From JABJAG01 sp038137215 (GTDB taxonomy: Bacteria; Pseudomonadota; Alphaproteobacteria; UBA6615), in assembly GCA_038137215.1 (NCBI GenBank), contig JAYQBG010000009.1, positions 27,569 to 91,568 on the forward strand: DNA of 64,000 nt, read 5' to 3'. A program made the translations under genes and the position numbers. Positions within the stretch are counted from its first letter, which is position 1; the number at the start of each line of letters is the position of its first letter. Positions 34,851 through 43,117 of the stretch are shown in pieces. The notes beneath the pieces are model-generated. The model was not told where the DNA came from. It was given only the letters and a program-made list of their open reading frames with translations, and did not search any database.

Positions 34851-35213
34851 ATGTGCTCTGTCAGTGAATTTCTAGAATTGTTGAGTGGGGCATTGGTCCC
34901 GATACTCGCGATCTTCGGTATCTATTATGCGAGAATGCAGGCAAAGACAGCCAAGGATAAAGTTCGGCTTGATAATTTCGAACGCCGCTATGCTGTCTTC
35001 GAAGCGTTTCGAATATTCGTCAAGGATTCGTTGCGGCATGCCAAGATTGCCGAACAGAAGTTTCATGAATTCTCGATTTCCACAGCTGACGTAGACTTCC
35101 TGTTTGGCAAGGAGGTGTCGAACTATGTCTAAGAATTTCGGGCTAGAGCGATAAAAATGCTCGTCGCCCAGGGAAATCTATCGGGTGAGCCAACTGGAGA
35201 ATATCGGCAAAAG
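34851..35213 (+). pseudogene. Fragment of an uncharacterised membrane-anchored protein, interrupted by TAA
   Basis: A 93-codon frame starts at ATG 34851 (MCSVSEFLELLSGALVPILA, one membrane helix, then KDKVRLDNFERRYAVFEAF) and stops at TAA 35130-35132, after FLFGKEVSNYV. The same frame continues convincingly past the stop (EFRARAIKMLVAQGN, then SGEPTGEYRQKLTQTQ) until it meets the VOC gene. Homologous hypothetical proteins, as I recall, run through this point without a stop. Base composition is clearly more AT-rich than the flanking genes, which suggests transfer from elsewhere. Confidence 0.6.
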
Positions 35214-35259
35214 CTGACCCAAACCCAAGCTCGCTCATCTCGGCCTGTTCACCCGGGGC

Positions 35260-35763
35260 ATGGCGCCGATGCTCGATTTCTACACCGGGCTCATGGGGCT
35301 GACGATCACCGATGAGGGAGCCTATGGCCATCCGCCCGCGCGTACCGTGTTCATGTCCAACGACCCCTTCGAGCACCATCAGTTCGTGCTGGTCCAGCCG
35401 GGCGATCCGGACGCAGAGCAGGACAAGATGGTCGCCCAGCAGATTTCCTTCGTGGTGGATTCGCTGGAAGACCTGCAGGCGCTCTATGGGCGGATGACCG
35501 GGGCCGGGCAGACGGTGGACCGGGTCATCACCCATGGCAATGCCTGGTCGTTCTACTTTCACGACATCGACGGCAACCGGATCGAGTGCTACTGCCATAC
35601 CCCCTGGCACGTGCCGCAGCCTCACGCCCATCCCATCGATCTGAGCCTGCCCGCCGACGAGGTGCGCCGGATCACCGAGGCGCACTGCCGCGCGACGGAC
35701 GGCTTCATGATGGCCGAGGACTGGCGGGCGAAAATTCCGGCGAAGATGGCGGCCAACGCCTAG
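35260..35763 (+). CDS. VOC-family protein, 5' end apparently damaged
   Basis: From ATG 35260 the 167-residue product covers most of a glyoxalase/dioxygenase (VOC) fold: MLDFYTGLMGLTITDEGAYG, VQPGDPDAEQDKM, FYFHDIDGNRIECYCHTPWH. In-frame codons upstream, back to 35218, read PKPKLAHLGLFTRG, the expected first strand with its metal-ligand His, but a TGA at 35215-35217 precedes them and no start codon is left. The protein made from 35260 would lack that strand. The region just upstream is the AT-rich gene fragment. It may be a recent pseudogene. Confidence 0.65.
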   Translation: MAPMLDFYTGLMGLTITDEGAYGHPPARTVFMSNDPFEHHQFVLVQPGDPDAEQDKMVAQQISFVVDSLEDLQALYGRMTGAGQTVDRVITHGNAWSFYFHDIDGNRIECYCHTPWHVPQPHAHPIDLSLPADEVRRITEAHCRATDGFMMAEDWRAKIPAKMAANA

Positions 35764-35828
35764 TTCCGGGAACGCCGGACCGTTAGACTGAGGCTTCTTG
35801 TTTCTGGCTCCAGCACACGGTTTGTCCC

Positions 35829-36638
35829 ATGAAAATTGACCTGAACGGCATCTCCTTCCGCTACGAAATCGACGGTCCCTCGGATGGTGGCGCGGATGCG
35901 CCCTGGATCGTGTTTTCCAACTCACTGACCACCGATGTCACCATGTGGGACCACGAGGTCGCGCAGCTGAAGGATCGTTTTCGCATCCTGCGCTACGACA
36001 CCCGCGGCCACGGTCAGTCCGGGGCCTCTCCCGGGCCGTACAGTTTCGCGATGCTGGCCGATGACACGGTTGCGCTCATGGATCATGTAGGCGTCGATAA
36101 AGCCCATTTTGTCGGCCTGTCGCTGGGTGGCATGACCGGGCTCTACATGGCGATCCACCATGCCGACCGGCTGCTGAGCCTGGCCTCCTGCGATGCGCGG
36201 GCCTGGTCGCCGCCCGACTATATTGAGGCCTGGGTCGGCCGCATGGCGATCGCCCGCGAGAAGGGGATGGAGGCGCTGGTCGAGCCCACGATAGAACGCT
36301 GGTTCACCGCGCCGTTCCGCGCCGATCCGGCGAGCGCGCCGGTGCTGGATCGGGTGCGCCAGATGATCCGCGAGACGGCGGTGGACGGCTACACCGGCTG
36401 CGCCGAAGCCCTGCGCGCCCATGACGAGCGCGCGGGGCTGGCGGGTATTTCGGTGCCGTGCCTGTTCATGACCGGCAGCGAGGACACCTCGACCCCGCCG
36501 GAATGCGCGCAGGAGATGGCTGCGGCGGTGCCGGGTGCGGAATGCGTGATCGTCACCCCGGCCTCGCATATTTCCAACATGGAAAACCCGGACGTGTTCG
36601 ACGCCGCGCTGTTCGCCCACCTCGAACGGGCGGGTTGA
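35829..36638 (+). CDS. Alpha/beta hydrolase, 3-oxoadipate enol-lactonase-like
   Basis: The 269-residue protein has the hydrolase core: oxyanion region VFSNSLTTDVTMWDHEV, YDTRGHGQSG, the nucleophile elbow GLSLGGMTGL, Asp in TGSEDTSTPPE and His in TPASHISNME. It resembles PcaD, which opens 3-oxoadipate enol-lactone in aromatic breakdown, but no other pca gene is near, so the substrate stays open. The VOC gene lies 65 bases upstream on the same strand. Confidence 0.82.
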   Translation: MKIDLNGISFRYEIDGPSDGGADAPWIVFSNSLTTDVTMWDHEVAQLKDRFRILRYDTRGHGQSGASPGPYSFAMLADDTVALMDHVGVDKAHFVGLSLGGMTGLYMAIHHADRLLSLASCDARAWSPPDYIEAWVGRMAIAREKGMEALVEPTIERWFTAPFRADPASAPVLDRVRQMIRETAVDGYTGCAEALRAHDERAGLAGISVPCLFMTGSEDTSTPPECAQEMAAAVPGAECVIVTPASHISNMENPDVFDAALFAHLERAG

Positions 36639-36648
36639 AGCGGGCTGG

Positions 36649-36780
36649 CTAGCGGTCCTTGCGGCCGATGGAGGCACGCAAACTGGCAACATAGGTTTCA
36701 ATAAGTAGATCGACCAGCTCTGGGAACTGGTGCAGTGGCCGGGCTGCGGAAACGACGTTCGCGGCGTCTGATGCACGAGT
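36649..36780 (-). pseudogene. Possible C-terminal remnant of a TetR-type regulator
   Basis: A short minus-strand frame ends RPLHQFPELVDLLIETYVAS plus LRASIGRKDR. This looks like the last helix pair of TetR/AcrR regulators. No helix-turn-helix part is present upstream; the frame runs into the quinone oxidoreductase promoter. TetR genes often sit divergent to such oxidoreductases, so a decayed partner is plausible. The evidence is thin. Confidence 0.25.
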
Positions 36781-36856
36781 AGAGTCTTCCCTGTGGCCAT
36801 CCCGGTATGGCTGGCCTATATCAGGCGCAGACAACAAGACATCAGGGGAGCATGTC

Positions 36857-37840
36857 ATGCGCGCAGCATTCTATGACCGACTGGGACCGGCCAACGAGGT
36901 TCTGACCGTGGGCGAACAGCCGACAACCGAACCGGGACCCGGCGAGGTGCGCGTAAAGCTGGAAACCTCGGGTGTGAACCCCTCGGACTGGAAGGCGCGT
37001 CTTCGTGGGCGCGGCGGCAGCATTCCGTTTCCGCTGATCATTCCCCACAGCGATGGCGCGGGCGTGATCGACGCCGTAGGCGATGGCGTTGATGACAGCC
37101 GCGTCGGCAAGCGTGTCTGGCTGATGAACGGCCAGTGGATGCGACCCTTCGGGACCGCGGCGGAATATATCTGCACCGGATCCAAATACGTGATCGACCT
37201 GCCCGACGGGGTCGATATGGCCGAAGCGGCGTGTTTCGGGATTCCGTTCCTGACCGCCCATCGTGCGGTGATGTTCGATGGCCCGGTGGACGGCCAGACG
37301 ATCCTGGTCCAGGGCGGCGCAGGGGCCGTGGGACATCACGCGATCCAGGTGGCCAAGGCCAACGGCGCGCGGGTGATCACCACGGTCAGCTCCGAGGAGA
37401 AGGCCGAATATGTGCGCGAGGCCGGGGCCGACGAGGTTGTGAACTATCGCACCGAAGATGTGCCCGAGCGCATTCTAGCGCTGACTGACGGCCAGGGCGC
37501 CGACCGGATCGTCGAGCTGAACATCTCCGCCAACGCGCCCATGTACGGGCAGGTTCTCGCCCCCCGCGGTACCGTGATCGTCTATGGCACCAATGACTTC
37601 ATGGCGAGCGTTCCCGCCCAGGACTTTATCGTCAAATGGGCCTCGCTGAAATGGTTCATCGTTTACACAATCGATGACGCCCAGCGTGACGAAGGCGTGG
37701 CGGCGCTGAACAAGATGCTGGCCGAGGGCACGCTGAAGACCACCATCGCCAAGCGCTTTCCCCTTGATGAGGTCGTGGCCGCCCACGAGATGGTCGAAGC
37801 GGCCAAACACATGGGCAATGTGGTGCTTGATATCGGCTAG
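36857..37840 (+). CDS. Zinc-independent quinone oxidoreductase (MDR superfamily)
   Basis: The 327-residue protein parallels the one at 259-1242 along its length: MRAAFYDRLGPANEVLTVGE, SGVNPSDWKARLRG, PHSDGAGVIDAVGDGVD, the NADPH loop QGGAGAVGHHAIQVAKANGA, and TVSSEEKAEYVREAGADEVV. Zinc ligands are lacking. GGGGAG lies upstream of the ATG. The two genes diverge too much for a recent tandem copy. Quinone or enone reduction is likely; the exact substrate is unknown. Confidence 0.88.
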   Translation: MRAAFYDRLGPANEVLTVGEQPTTEPGPGEVRVKLETSGVNPSDWKARLRGRGGSIPFPLIIPHSDGAGVIDAVGDGVDDSRVGKRVWLMNGQWMRPFGTAAEYICTGSKYVIDLPDGVDMAEAACFGIPFLTAHRAVMFDGPVDGQTILVQGGAGAVGHHAIQVAKANGARVITTVSSEEKAEYVREAGADEVVNYRTEDVPERILALTDGQGADRIVELNISANAPMYGQVLAPRGTVIVYGTNDFMASVPAQDFIVKWASLKWFIVYTIDDAQRDEGVAALNKMLAEGTLKTTIAKRFPLDEVVAAHEMVEAAKHMGNVVLDIG

Positions 37841-37916
37841 ATCCGGGTTGCCGGTCACCGGCCCGGGTCCCATATGAGGCGCTGACCGCAGACCCCCATC
37901 GAGGCAAGAGTTCGGT

Positions 37917-38753
37917 ATGTCTGAAATCGCAGACCGTCGCGCAAGACTGTGCGTCTTCGTCGAAAGCCCGCGCTTTCGCTATCCCATTCTGGTGCTGATT
38001 TTCGTCAACGCGATCACGCTGGGACTCGAAACCTCGGATGCGGTCATGGCGGTGATGGGCGGGTTTCTGACGACCCTCGACAAGGCGATTCTGGCGGTTT
38101 TCGTGATCGAACTGGTGGTGCGCATCTATGCCCATGGCTGGCGGTTTTTCCGCGATCCCTGGGGATTGTTCGACTTCATCATCGTCGTGATTGCCCTGTT
38201 GCCGGCCAGCGGCCAGTTCTCCGTCTTGCGCGCGCTGCGCGTCCTGCGTGCCCTGCGCCTGGTCTCCGGGGTGCCGCGCCTGCGCCGGGTCGTCGAGGCG
38301 CTGCTGCGATCCCTACCGGGGATCGGGGCGGTCGCCGCGCTGTTGCTGCTGATCTTCTATGTCTTTGCGGTGATGGGCACCAAGCTATACGCCGGCACCT
38401 TTCCGGAATGGTTCGGCACGATTGGTGAATCGATGTTCTCGTTGTTCCAGATTATGACTTTGGAAAGCTGGTCCACGGGAATTGTCCGCCCGTTGATGGA
38501 GGTGCATTCCTTTGCCTGGGCGTTCTTCGTGCCGTTCATCATCATCTCCACCTTTGCGGTGCTGAACATGTTCATCGCCATCATCTTGGATTCCAAGCAG
38601 GCACTTCACGAGGAGGAAGATGCCCACGCGGCCGCCGAGGCCCAGGCGGCGGGGCTCGAGGGCCCCCATACGGCGGCGGGGGAGATCGCGGCGCTGCGCT
38701 CCGAACTTCGGGAGCTGCGCGAAATGCTCGAACGGCGCGCCGCTCAGGACTGA
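37917..38753 (+). CDS. Bacterial voltage-gated sodium channel (NavMs/NaChBac type)
   Basis: The 278-residue protein has the single-repeat six-helix channel plan. The voltage sensor S4 carries Arg at 105, 108, 111 and 114 (LRALRVLRALRL). The pore filter is TLESWS (181-186), the sodium-selective signature, followed by TGIVRPLMEVHSFAWAFFVP, very close to NavMs of Magnetococcus. S6 is FIIISTFAVLNMFIAIILDS. The tail has an acidic neck (EEEDAHAAAEAQ) and a coiled coil (EIAALRSELRELREMLERR) for tetramer assembly. It stands alone, 76 bases after the oxidoreductase. Confidence 0.93.
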   Translation: MSEIADRRARLCVFVESPRFRYPILVLIFVNAITLGLETSDAVMAVMGGFLTTLDKAILAVFVIELVVRIYAHGWRFFRDPWGLFDFIIVVIALLPASGQFSVLRALRVLRALRLVSGVPRLRRVVEALLRSLPGIGAVAALLLLIFYVFAVMGTKLYAGTFPEWFGTIGESMFSLFQIMTLESWSTGIVRPLMEVHSFAWAFFVPFIIISTFAVLNMFIAIILDSKQALHEEEDAHAAAEAQAAGLEGPHTAAGEIAALRSELRELREMLERRAAQD

Positions 38754-39069
38754 CGGAACCGCTGTTTCGGCAGGATTCGGATGCCGGGACACCTCACATT
38801 TCGGATTCACGCCGGAGATTCCGTCCTTCGGAGGTGTCTTCCTAAGCCTCTGAAAATACGCAAGAAACAGGCACAGCCTGACTCACTGGAGAAACCGGAC
38901 AAGCCTCTGAAAAAATTGGGTAAATCGGTTTTTACAATCGTCCCGGAATGAGTCGAAAATCTCAATAACTCAATGAATATAACATTTTAGGTGCTTATCT
39001 TCATTTTTTGCTTCCCAAATCGAGTCGCCTCCGTCCATTGTCGAAAAATGGCGAGAGGGAGATCCTGGC
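38754..39069. other. AT-rich intergenic region with a direct repeat
   Basis: This 316-base gap has no convincing ORF. AAGCCTCTGAAAA occurs twice, at 38844 and 38901, 57 bases apart. The stretch from about 38930 to 39010 is much richer in A and T than the rest of the window. It probably includes the promoter of the lipoprotein gene that follows (GAGAGGGAG precedes its ATG). Confidence 0.5.
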
Positions 39070-39849
39070 ATGCGCAAAACCTTGGCGATGATTGGCTTAC
39101 CTATTTTGTTGGGGGGCTGCAGTCTTCCCCCGGCGTTGACCGCGGCCTCCTGGGCCCTGGATGGCGTCAGCTATCTGGTCTCTGGCAAGAGCGTCACCGA
39201 TCATGCGATTTCCGAGGTCGCGCAACAGGACTGCGCGCTGTTCCGCATCGTCCAGGACCGTGAGATCTGCGAGGATTACGAGATCGACGGCAATGTTGAC
39301 GGCACCATTCTGTCGGCATCGGCGGTGACCGAGATTAACGAGCCGGACGCTCTGGCCGTGCCGGTCGATCTGGCGAGTTTCACGGTCGCGTTCGGTCCGG
39401 GTACGGTCGAGGCCGAGACCGTGGCGTTTGCGGACCCGCCGATGGCTCACGAGATGCAACCGGTTTTGGCGGCGCAGCCGCACTTTGGAAAGGCGATGCC
39501 GCGCCCCCGCCCGCTTCAGATGGCCGCTGCAAGCTCGTCCCCCGACGAGCAGATGCGCGAGGACCTGCATCGGACCCTTTCGGTGATTGGCAGCTTCCAG
39601 CAGATTGGTAATGCCCGGGGCCTGGCGACGCGTGAGGCGGGTCTGAACGCGCAGGTGCGTACCGTGCTGGCCGATGGCAAGACCTGGCACCGTGTGATTG
39701 TGGATGCGCCACTGGCAAAGGTCCGCGCATCGGGGTTTGAAGATGCCTGGGTTCTGAGAACCTGCCATCCTGCCGATGAATCCGTCCTGTGTGGTGGTGC
39801 GCCCGTGCATGCCGCGTTCGATCATCTGCAGGTGGCCAGCGCGAATTGA
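39070..39849 (+). CDS. Lipoprotein with a SPOR-like C-terminal region
   Basis: The 259-residue protein has a lipoprotein signal: MRKTLAMIGLPILLGGC, with Cys17 as lipidation site. An uncharacterised part follows (VSYLVSGKSVTDHAISEVAQ, then CALFRIVQDREICEDY) and a Pro/Ala linker. A C-terminal block at about 165-250 (LSVIGSFQQIGNARGLATRE, LNAQVRTVLADGKTWHRVIV) has the strand-helix pattern of SPOR domains, which bind denuded septal glycan. The SPOR call is tentative. GGGAG lies upstream of the ATG. Confidence 0.65.
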   Translation: MRKTLAMIGLPILLGGCSLPPALTAASWALDGVSYLVSGKSVTDHAISEVAQQDCALFRIVQDREICEDYEIDGNVDGTILSASAVTEINEPDALAVPVDLASFTVAFGPGTVEAETVAFADPPMAHEMQPVLAAQPHFGKAMPRPRPLQMAAASSSPDEQMREDLHRTLSVIGSFQQIGNARGLATREAGLNAQVRTVLADGKTWHRVIVDAPLAKVRASGFEDAWVLRTCHPADESVLCGGAPVHAAFDHLQVASAN

Positions 39850-39887
39850 CGCATTGCCATGAAGTTGCCCGTATCTTCGGGTACAAC

Positions 39888-40736
39888 ATGAGTATGACAA
39901 ACCAGTTCAGACTTTCTGCCTGTATCGTGGGGCTGACGCTCTCGCTGACCGCCCTTGTCGTTTCGATGCCGGCGCAGGCCAGCGTCACCCATGCCTCTCA
40001 TCGCGCGTTCTATGAAATCGAGATCGGACGGGTCGATCCCGGCTCCAGCATTGTCGATGCCCGCGGCCGCATGGTCGCGGAATGGCGCGAAGCCTGTGAC
40101 GGCTGGACCACGAATCAGCGGCTTGTGGTCAGCATGGCGCCGGGTGAGGGGGAGCCGATCGAATCCGAGGTCACGATGACCAGTTTCGAAAGTCTCGACG
40201 GCACGTCCTACAACTTCGATTCCGAAACAAAGATCGCCGGAGAGACGGTCGAACGCGTCCGCGGCAAGGCCGAACGTCCGGCCCGGGGGCAGGCGGGGAA
40301 TGCCGTCTATACGGTTCCCGCCGGCACGCGTCTTGATCTGCCGGCGAACACCTTATTCCCCTTCGAACACACGATCGCGGTGCTCGAAGCCGCCGAGCGC
40401 GGTGACCGGCGGTCCTTCAGCTACTATTTCGATGGCTCGCAGCCCGATATCTCCCCCATGGCTGCGAATTCCCTGATCCTGGGCAAGCCGCGTCCGCCTT
40501 CGGATGGTTCGCAGAACACCTTTGGAGAACTCACCGACCACAAGTGGTGGTCCATAAGGCTGGCCATGTTCGATGGCCGCAAGCCCGGTTCGGGAAGCGA
40601 AGAGCCGGAGTTCGAGATGACCCAGCTTCTTCAGGACAATGGTGTGGTCCGGAAGTTCGCGTTCGACTATGGCGATTTTTCGCTTGTCGCCGCGCTCGTC
40701 AATATCGAGGCCATCGACCGTCCGTCCTGCGGCTGA
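39888..40736 (+). CDS. EipB/DUF1849 cell-envelope integrity protein
   Basis: The 282-residue protein has a signal peptide (ACIVGLTLSLTALVVSMPAQ, then ASVTHASHRAFYEIEIG). The family core is VDARGRMVAEWREACDGWTT, SYNFDSETKIAGE and LPANTLFPFEHTIAVLEAAE. EipB is a periplasmic beta-spiral protein needed for envelope integrity in Brucella. Two cysteines (ACDGW and the terminal PSCG) fit its known disulfide. The ATG at 39888 was chosen; one at 39894 is equally possible. It follows the lipoprotein gene by 38 bases. Confidence 0.87.
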   Translation: MSMTNQFRLSACIVGLTLSLTALVVSMPAQASVTHASHRAFYEIEIGRVDPGSSIVDARGRMVAEWREACDGWTTNQRLVVSMAPGEGEPIESEVTMTSFESLDGTSYNFDSETKIAGETVERVRGKAERPARGQAGNAVYTVPAGTRLDLPANTLFPFEHTIAVLEAAERGDRRSFSYYFDGSQPDISPMAANSLILGKPRPPSDGSQNTFGELTDHKWWSIRLAMFDGRKPGSGSEEPEFEMTQLLQDNGVVRKFAFDYGDFSLVAALVNIEAIDRPSCG

Positions 40737-40772
40737 GCCGGCTTGGACCGATTGCAAACCCGGTAGCGGGTG

Positions 40773-42077
40773 TTACGAGGTACCCGGTCCGAGGCCGCGT
40801 CCCTTGGTGATTGCGTCCTTGCCGAGCTTTCCCCGGACCTCATCCATCACCTGTTCGACCCGCTTGCGGTGGGCCGCGTCGGGATCCGCCAGATCGGGTG
40901 GGTCGGCTTCGCGCGGATCGGAGAAATTCGAAAGGCCGACACCGATAAGCCGGAAGGCGCTCCCGCGTGGCGCGGCTTCCACGGCACGCAGCAAGAGTGT
41001 TTCGGCATTGCGGTAGAGGGTTTCGGCCAGCTGAGTGGGGTCGGGAAGCGCCTGTGAGCGGGTCAGTGTCTGAAACTTTGCCGTCTTGAGTTTGAGGGTC
41101 ACGGTACGGCCTGCCAGTTCGCGGGTTTTGAGCCGACCCGAGAGTTTTTCACAGAGGGGCCAGAGCCGTCGCAGAAGTTCCATCGGGTCCGAGATATCCT
41201 CGGAAAAGGTCGTTTCGTTGGAGACGTTTTTCGGCAGGGAATGGGGTGTGACGGTCCGGGAGTCTTCCCCGCGGCTGAACCGCGCCAGGCGCAGCCCCAT
41301 AGCCCCGTAGCGGGCCACGAGACGGGTCTCGTCAACCCCTCGCAATTGCCCGATCGTGTGTAATCCGTCTGCGGTCAGTTTGCGGTGCAATGCCTTGCCG
41401 ACCCCCCAGATGCGGGTGACCGGCTGACTGTCGAGAAAATCCAGTGCCTCGGCCCTGCCGATGATGGCAAACCCGCGGGGCTTGTCGAGATCGGAGGCCA
41501 GTTTGGCGAGGAACTTGTTGTAGCTCAGCCCGATGGACACCGTGACTCCGATCTCGCGCTCGACCCGGTTGGCCAGCCGGATCAGAGCCGTGGCCGGGCT
41601 GGCGCGATGCAGCCGGGCAGTACCCGTCAGGTCGAGAAAGGCCTCGTCAACCGACAGGGGCTCGACCAGTGGGGAGACCTCCCGCATCATCTCGCGGATT
41701 TCACGTCCGACCCGAACATATTTGTCCATGTCGGGGCGGATCACCGTGGCCTCGGGACAGAGTTTGAGGGCCTTGAACATCGGCATCGCGGAGTGAACCC
41801 CCTTGATGCGCGCGATGTAGCAGGCCGCTGACACCACGCCGCGCTGGCCGCCGCCGACGATGACGGGTTTGTCGCGTAGGGTGGGGTCGTCACGCTTCTC
41901 CACGCTGGCATAAAAGGCGTCGCAGTCGAGATGGGCGATGACGAGACTCTGCAATTCGTTATGAAATAGAGTGCGGGGCGATCCGCAGGCTTCACAACGA
42001 TTTGCATCTGGACTGAGTCCGGCACTGCAGTTGCGGCACAGGCCGCCGGATGCGGTCCCGTCTTGCGGCCCGCTCAT
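40773..42077 (-). CDS. dinB: DNA polymerase IV with N-terminal zinc-ribbon motif
   Basis: The 434-residue Y-family polymerase has catalytic motifs HLDCDAFYASVEKRDDP, YSMPMF-like HSAMPMFKALKLCPEATVIRP and SVDEAFLDLTG, then little finger FSEDISDPMELLRRLW. Before the palm, residues 14-32 hold two CxxC pairs (CRNC, CEACG), as in other alphaproteobacterial DinB proteins. It performs translesion synthesis. No GTTC-N7-GTTC LexA box was found upstream of the two-gene unit. The start overlaps the ROK gene's stop (ATGA). Confidence 0.93.
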   Translation of the reverse strand: MSGPQDGTASGGLCRNCSAGLSPDANRCEACGSPRTLFHNELQSLVIAHLDCDAFYASVEKRDDPTLRDKPVIVGGGQRGVVSAACYIARIKGVHSAMPMFKALKLCPEATVIRPDMDKYVRVGREIREMMREVSPLVEPLSVDEAFLDLTGTARLHRASPATALIRLANRVEREIGVTVSIGLSYNKFLAKLASDLDKPRGFAIIGRAEALDFLDSQPVTRIWGVGKALHRKLTADGLHTIGQLRGVDETRLVARYGAMGLRLARFSRGEDSRTVTPHSLPKNVSNETTFSEDISDPMELLRRLWPLCEKLSGRLKTRELAGRTVTLKLKTAKFQTLTRSQALPDPTQLAETLYRNAETLLLRAVEAAPRGSAFRLIGVGLSNFSDPREADPPDLADPDAAHRKRVEQVMDEVRGKLGKDAITKGRGLGPGTS

Positions 42078-42976
42078 GTGTGATCGGGCCAGAGCCAGGC
42101 CGCCCCGCGCACGCCGCCGGAATCGCCGTGGACCGCCTGCACGATGGGCGTGTGGACAGCATCCGAGAAGGCATAGTGAGCAACTTTCGCGGGAAGGTTT
42201 TCGTAAAGCAGCGCGATGTTGGACAAACCGCCGCCCAGAACGATCACGTCGGGATCAATGACGTTGATCAGCACGGTCAGAGCCCGCGCCAGTTGGTCTT
42301 CGAAGCGATTCAGGGCGATGCCCGCATCCCGGTCGCCTGCGCGCGCTGCTTCGGCAATTTGCGCGGCATTTCGTTTTTGACCGGTCTGCTGCGCGAAGGC
42401 GGATTCGAATGCCGGTCCCGAGACAAAGGTCTCGATGCAGCCCTGCCGACCGCAATAGCACGCTGCGCCGGGATATTCTTCGGCGGTCATCCAGGGAAGC
42501 GGGGTGTGGCCCCACTCGCCGCTGACCGCATTGGCGCCGGTGATCACCGCGCCATTGACCACCAGTCCGCCGCCCACGCCCGTTCCCAGAATGACGCCGA
42601 ACACCGTTCCGGCGGACCGCCCGGCGCCGTCCGTGGCTTCGGAGATGGCGAAGCAATTGGCATCGTTCGCGACCCGGACCGGCCGGCCGAGCTGTGCCGC
42701 GAGGTCCGTGTCGATGGGGTGGCCGATCAGCCATGTGGAGTTCGCGTTTTTGACCAGCCCCGTTGCCGGAGACACCGTGCCGGGAATACCCAGCCCGACG
42801 GGCGTACGTTTGTCGGGTTCGGGATCGATCCGGCCAACGAGTCCGGCAATCGCATCGAGCGTTTTTACGTAGCAACCTTGAGGTGAGTCAATTCTCTGAC
42901 GAACAACCTCAAGTCCGGTGCTGTCCAGAACAGCCCCTTCAATCTTTGTCCCGCCAAGATCTATTCCGATGCGCAT
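42074..42976 (-). CDS. ROK-family sugar kinase
   Basis: The 300-residue protein has the ATP loop GIDLGGTKIEGAVLD, the sugar-binding VANDANCFAISE and a GTGVGGGLVV loop. The zinc motif is CYCGRQGCIETFVSG. These fit fructokinase (Mak) or N-acetylglucosamine kinase (NagK). Specificity is not decided by sequence, and no transporter or catabolic partner is near. It is the first gene of the ROK-dinB unit. Confidence 0.88.
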   Translation of the reverse strand: MRIGIDLGGTKIEGAVLDSTGLEVVRQRIDSPQGCYVKTLDAIAGLVGRIDPEPDKRTPVGLGIPGTVSPATGLVKNANSTWLIGHPIDTDLAAQLGRPVRVANDANCFAISEATDGAGRSAGTVFGVILGTGVGGGLVVNGAVITGANAVSGEWGHTPLPWMTAEEYPGAACYCGRQGCIETFVSGPAFESAFAQQTGQKRNAAQIAEAARAGDRDAGIALNRFEDQLARALTVLINVIDPDVIVLGGGLSNIALLYENLPAKVAHYAFSDAVHTPIVQAVHGDSGGVRGAAWLWPDHT

Positions 42977-43117
42977 CTTTATGACTTTAGGTGGACATTT
43001 GGGTTTTTATTATCCATTTTCGTGACTTTCCGAGAACGTTCGCCGGCCGGGTGTTTTTGTGGGTATGAGCCGTAAACACATAGTGTTGCCGAGAACCCTG
43101 ACTGGACCAATCCTATA

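Noticed and set aside
42977..43117. LexA site upstream of ROK-dinB
   Set aside because: GAGAACGTTC is present, but the GTTC-N7-GTTC spacing of the alphaproteobacterial site is not met.
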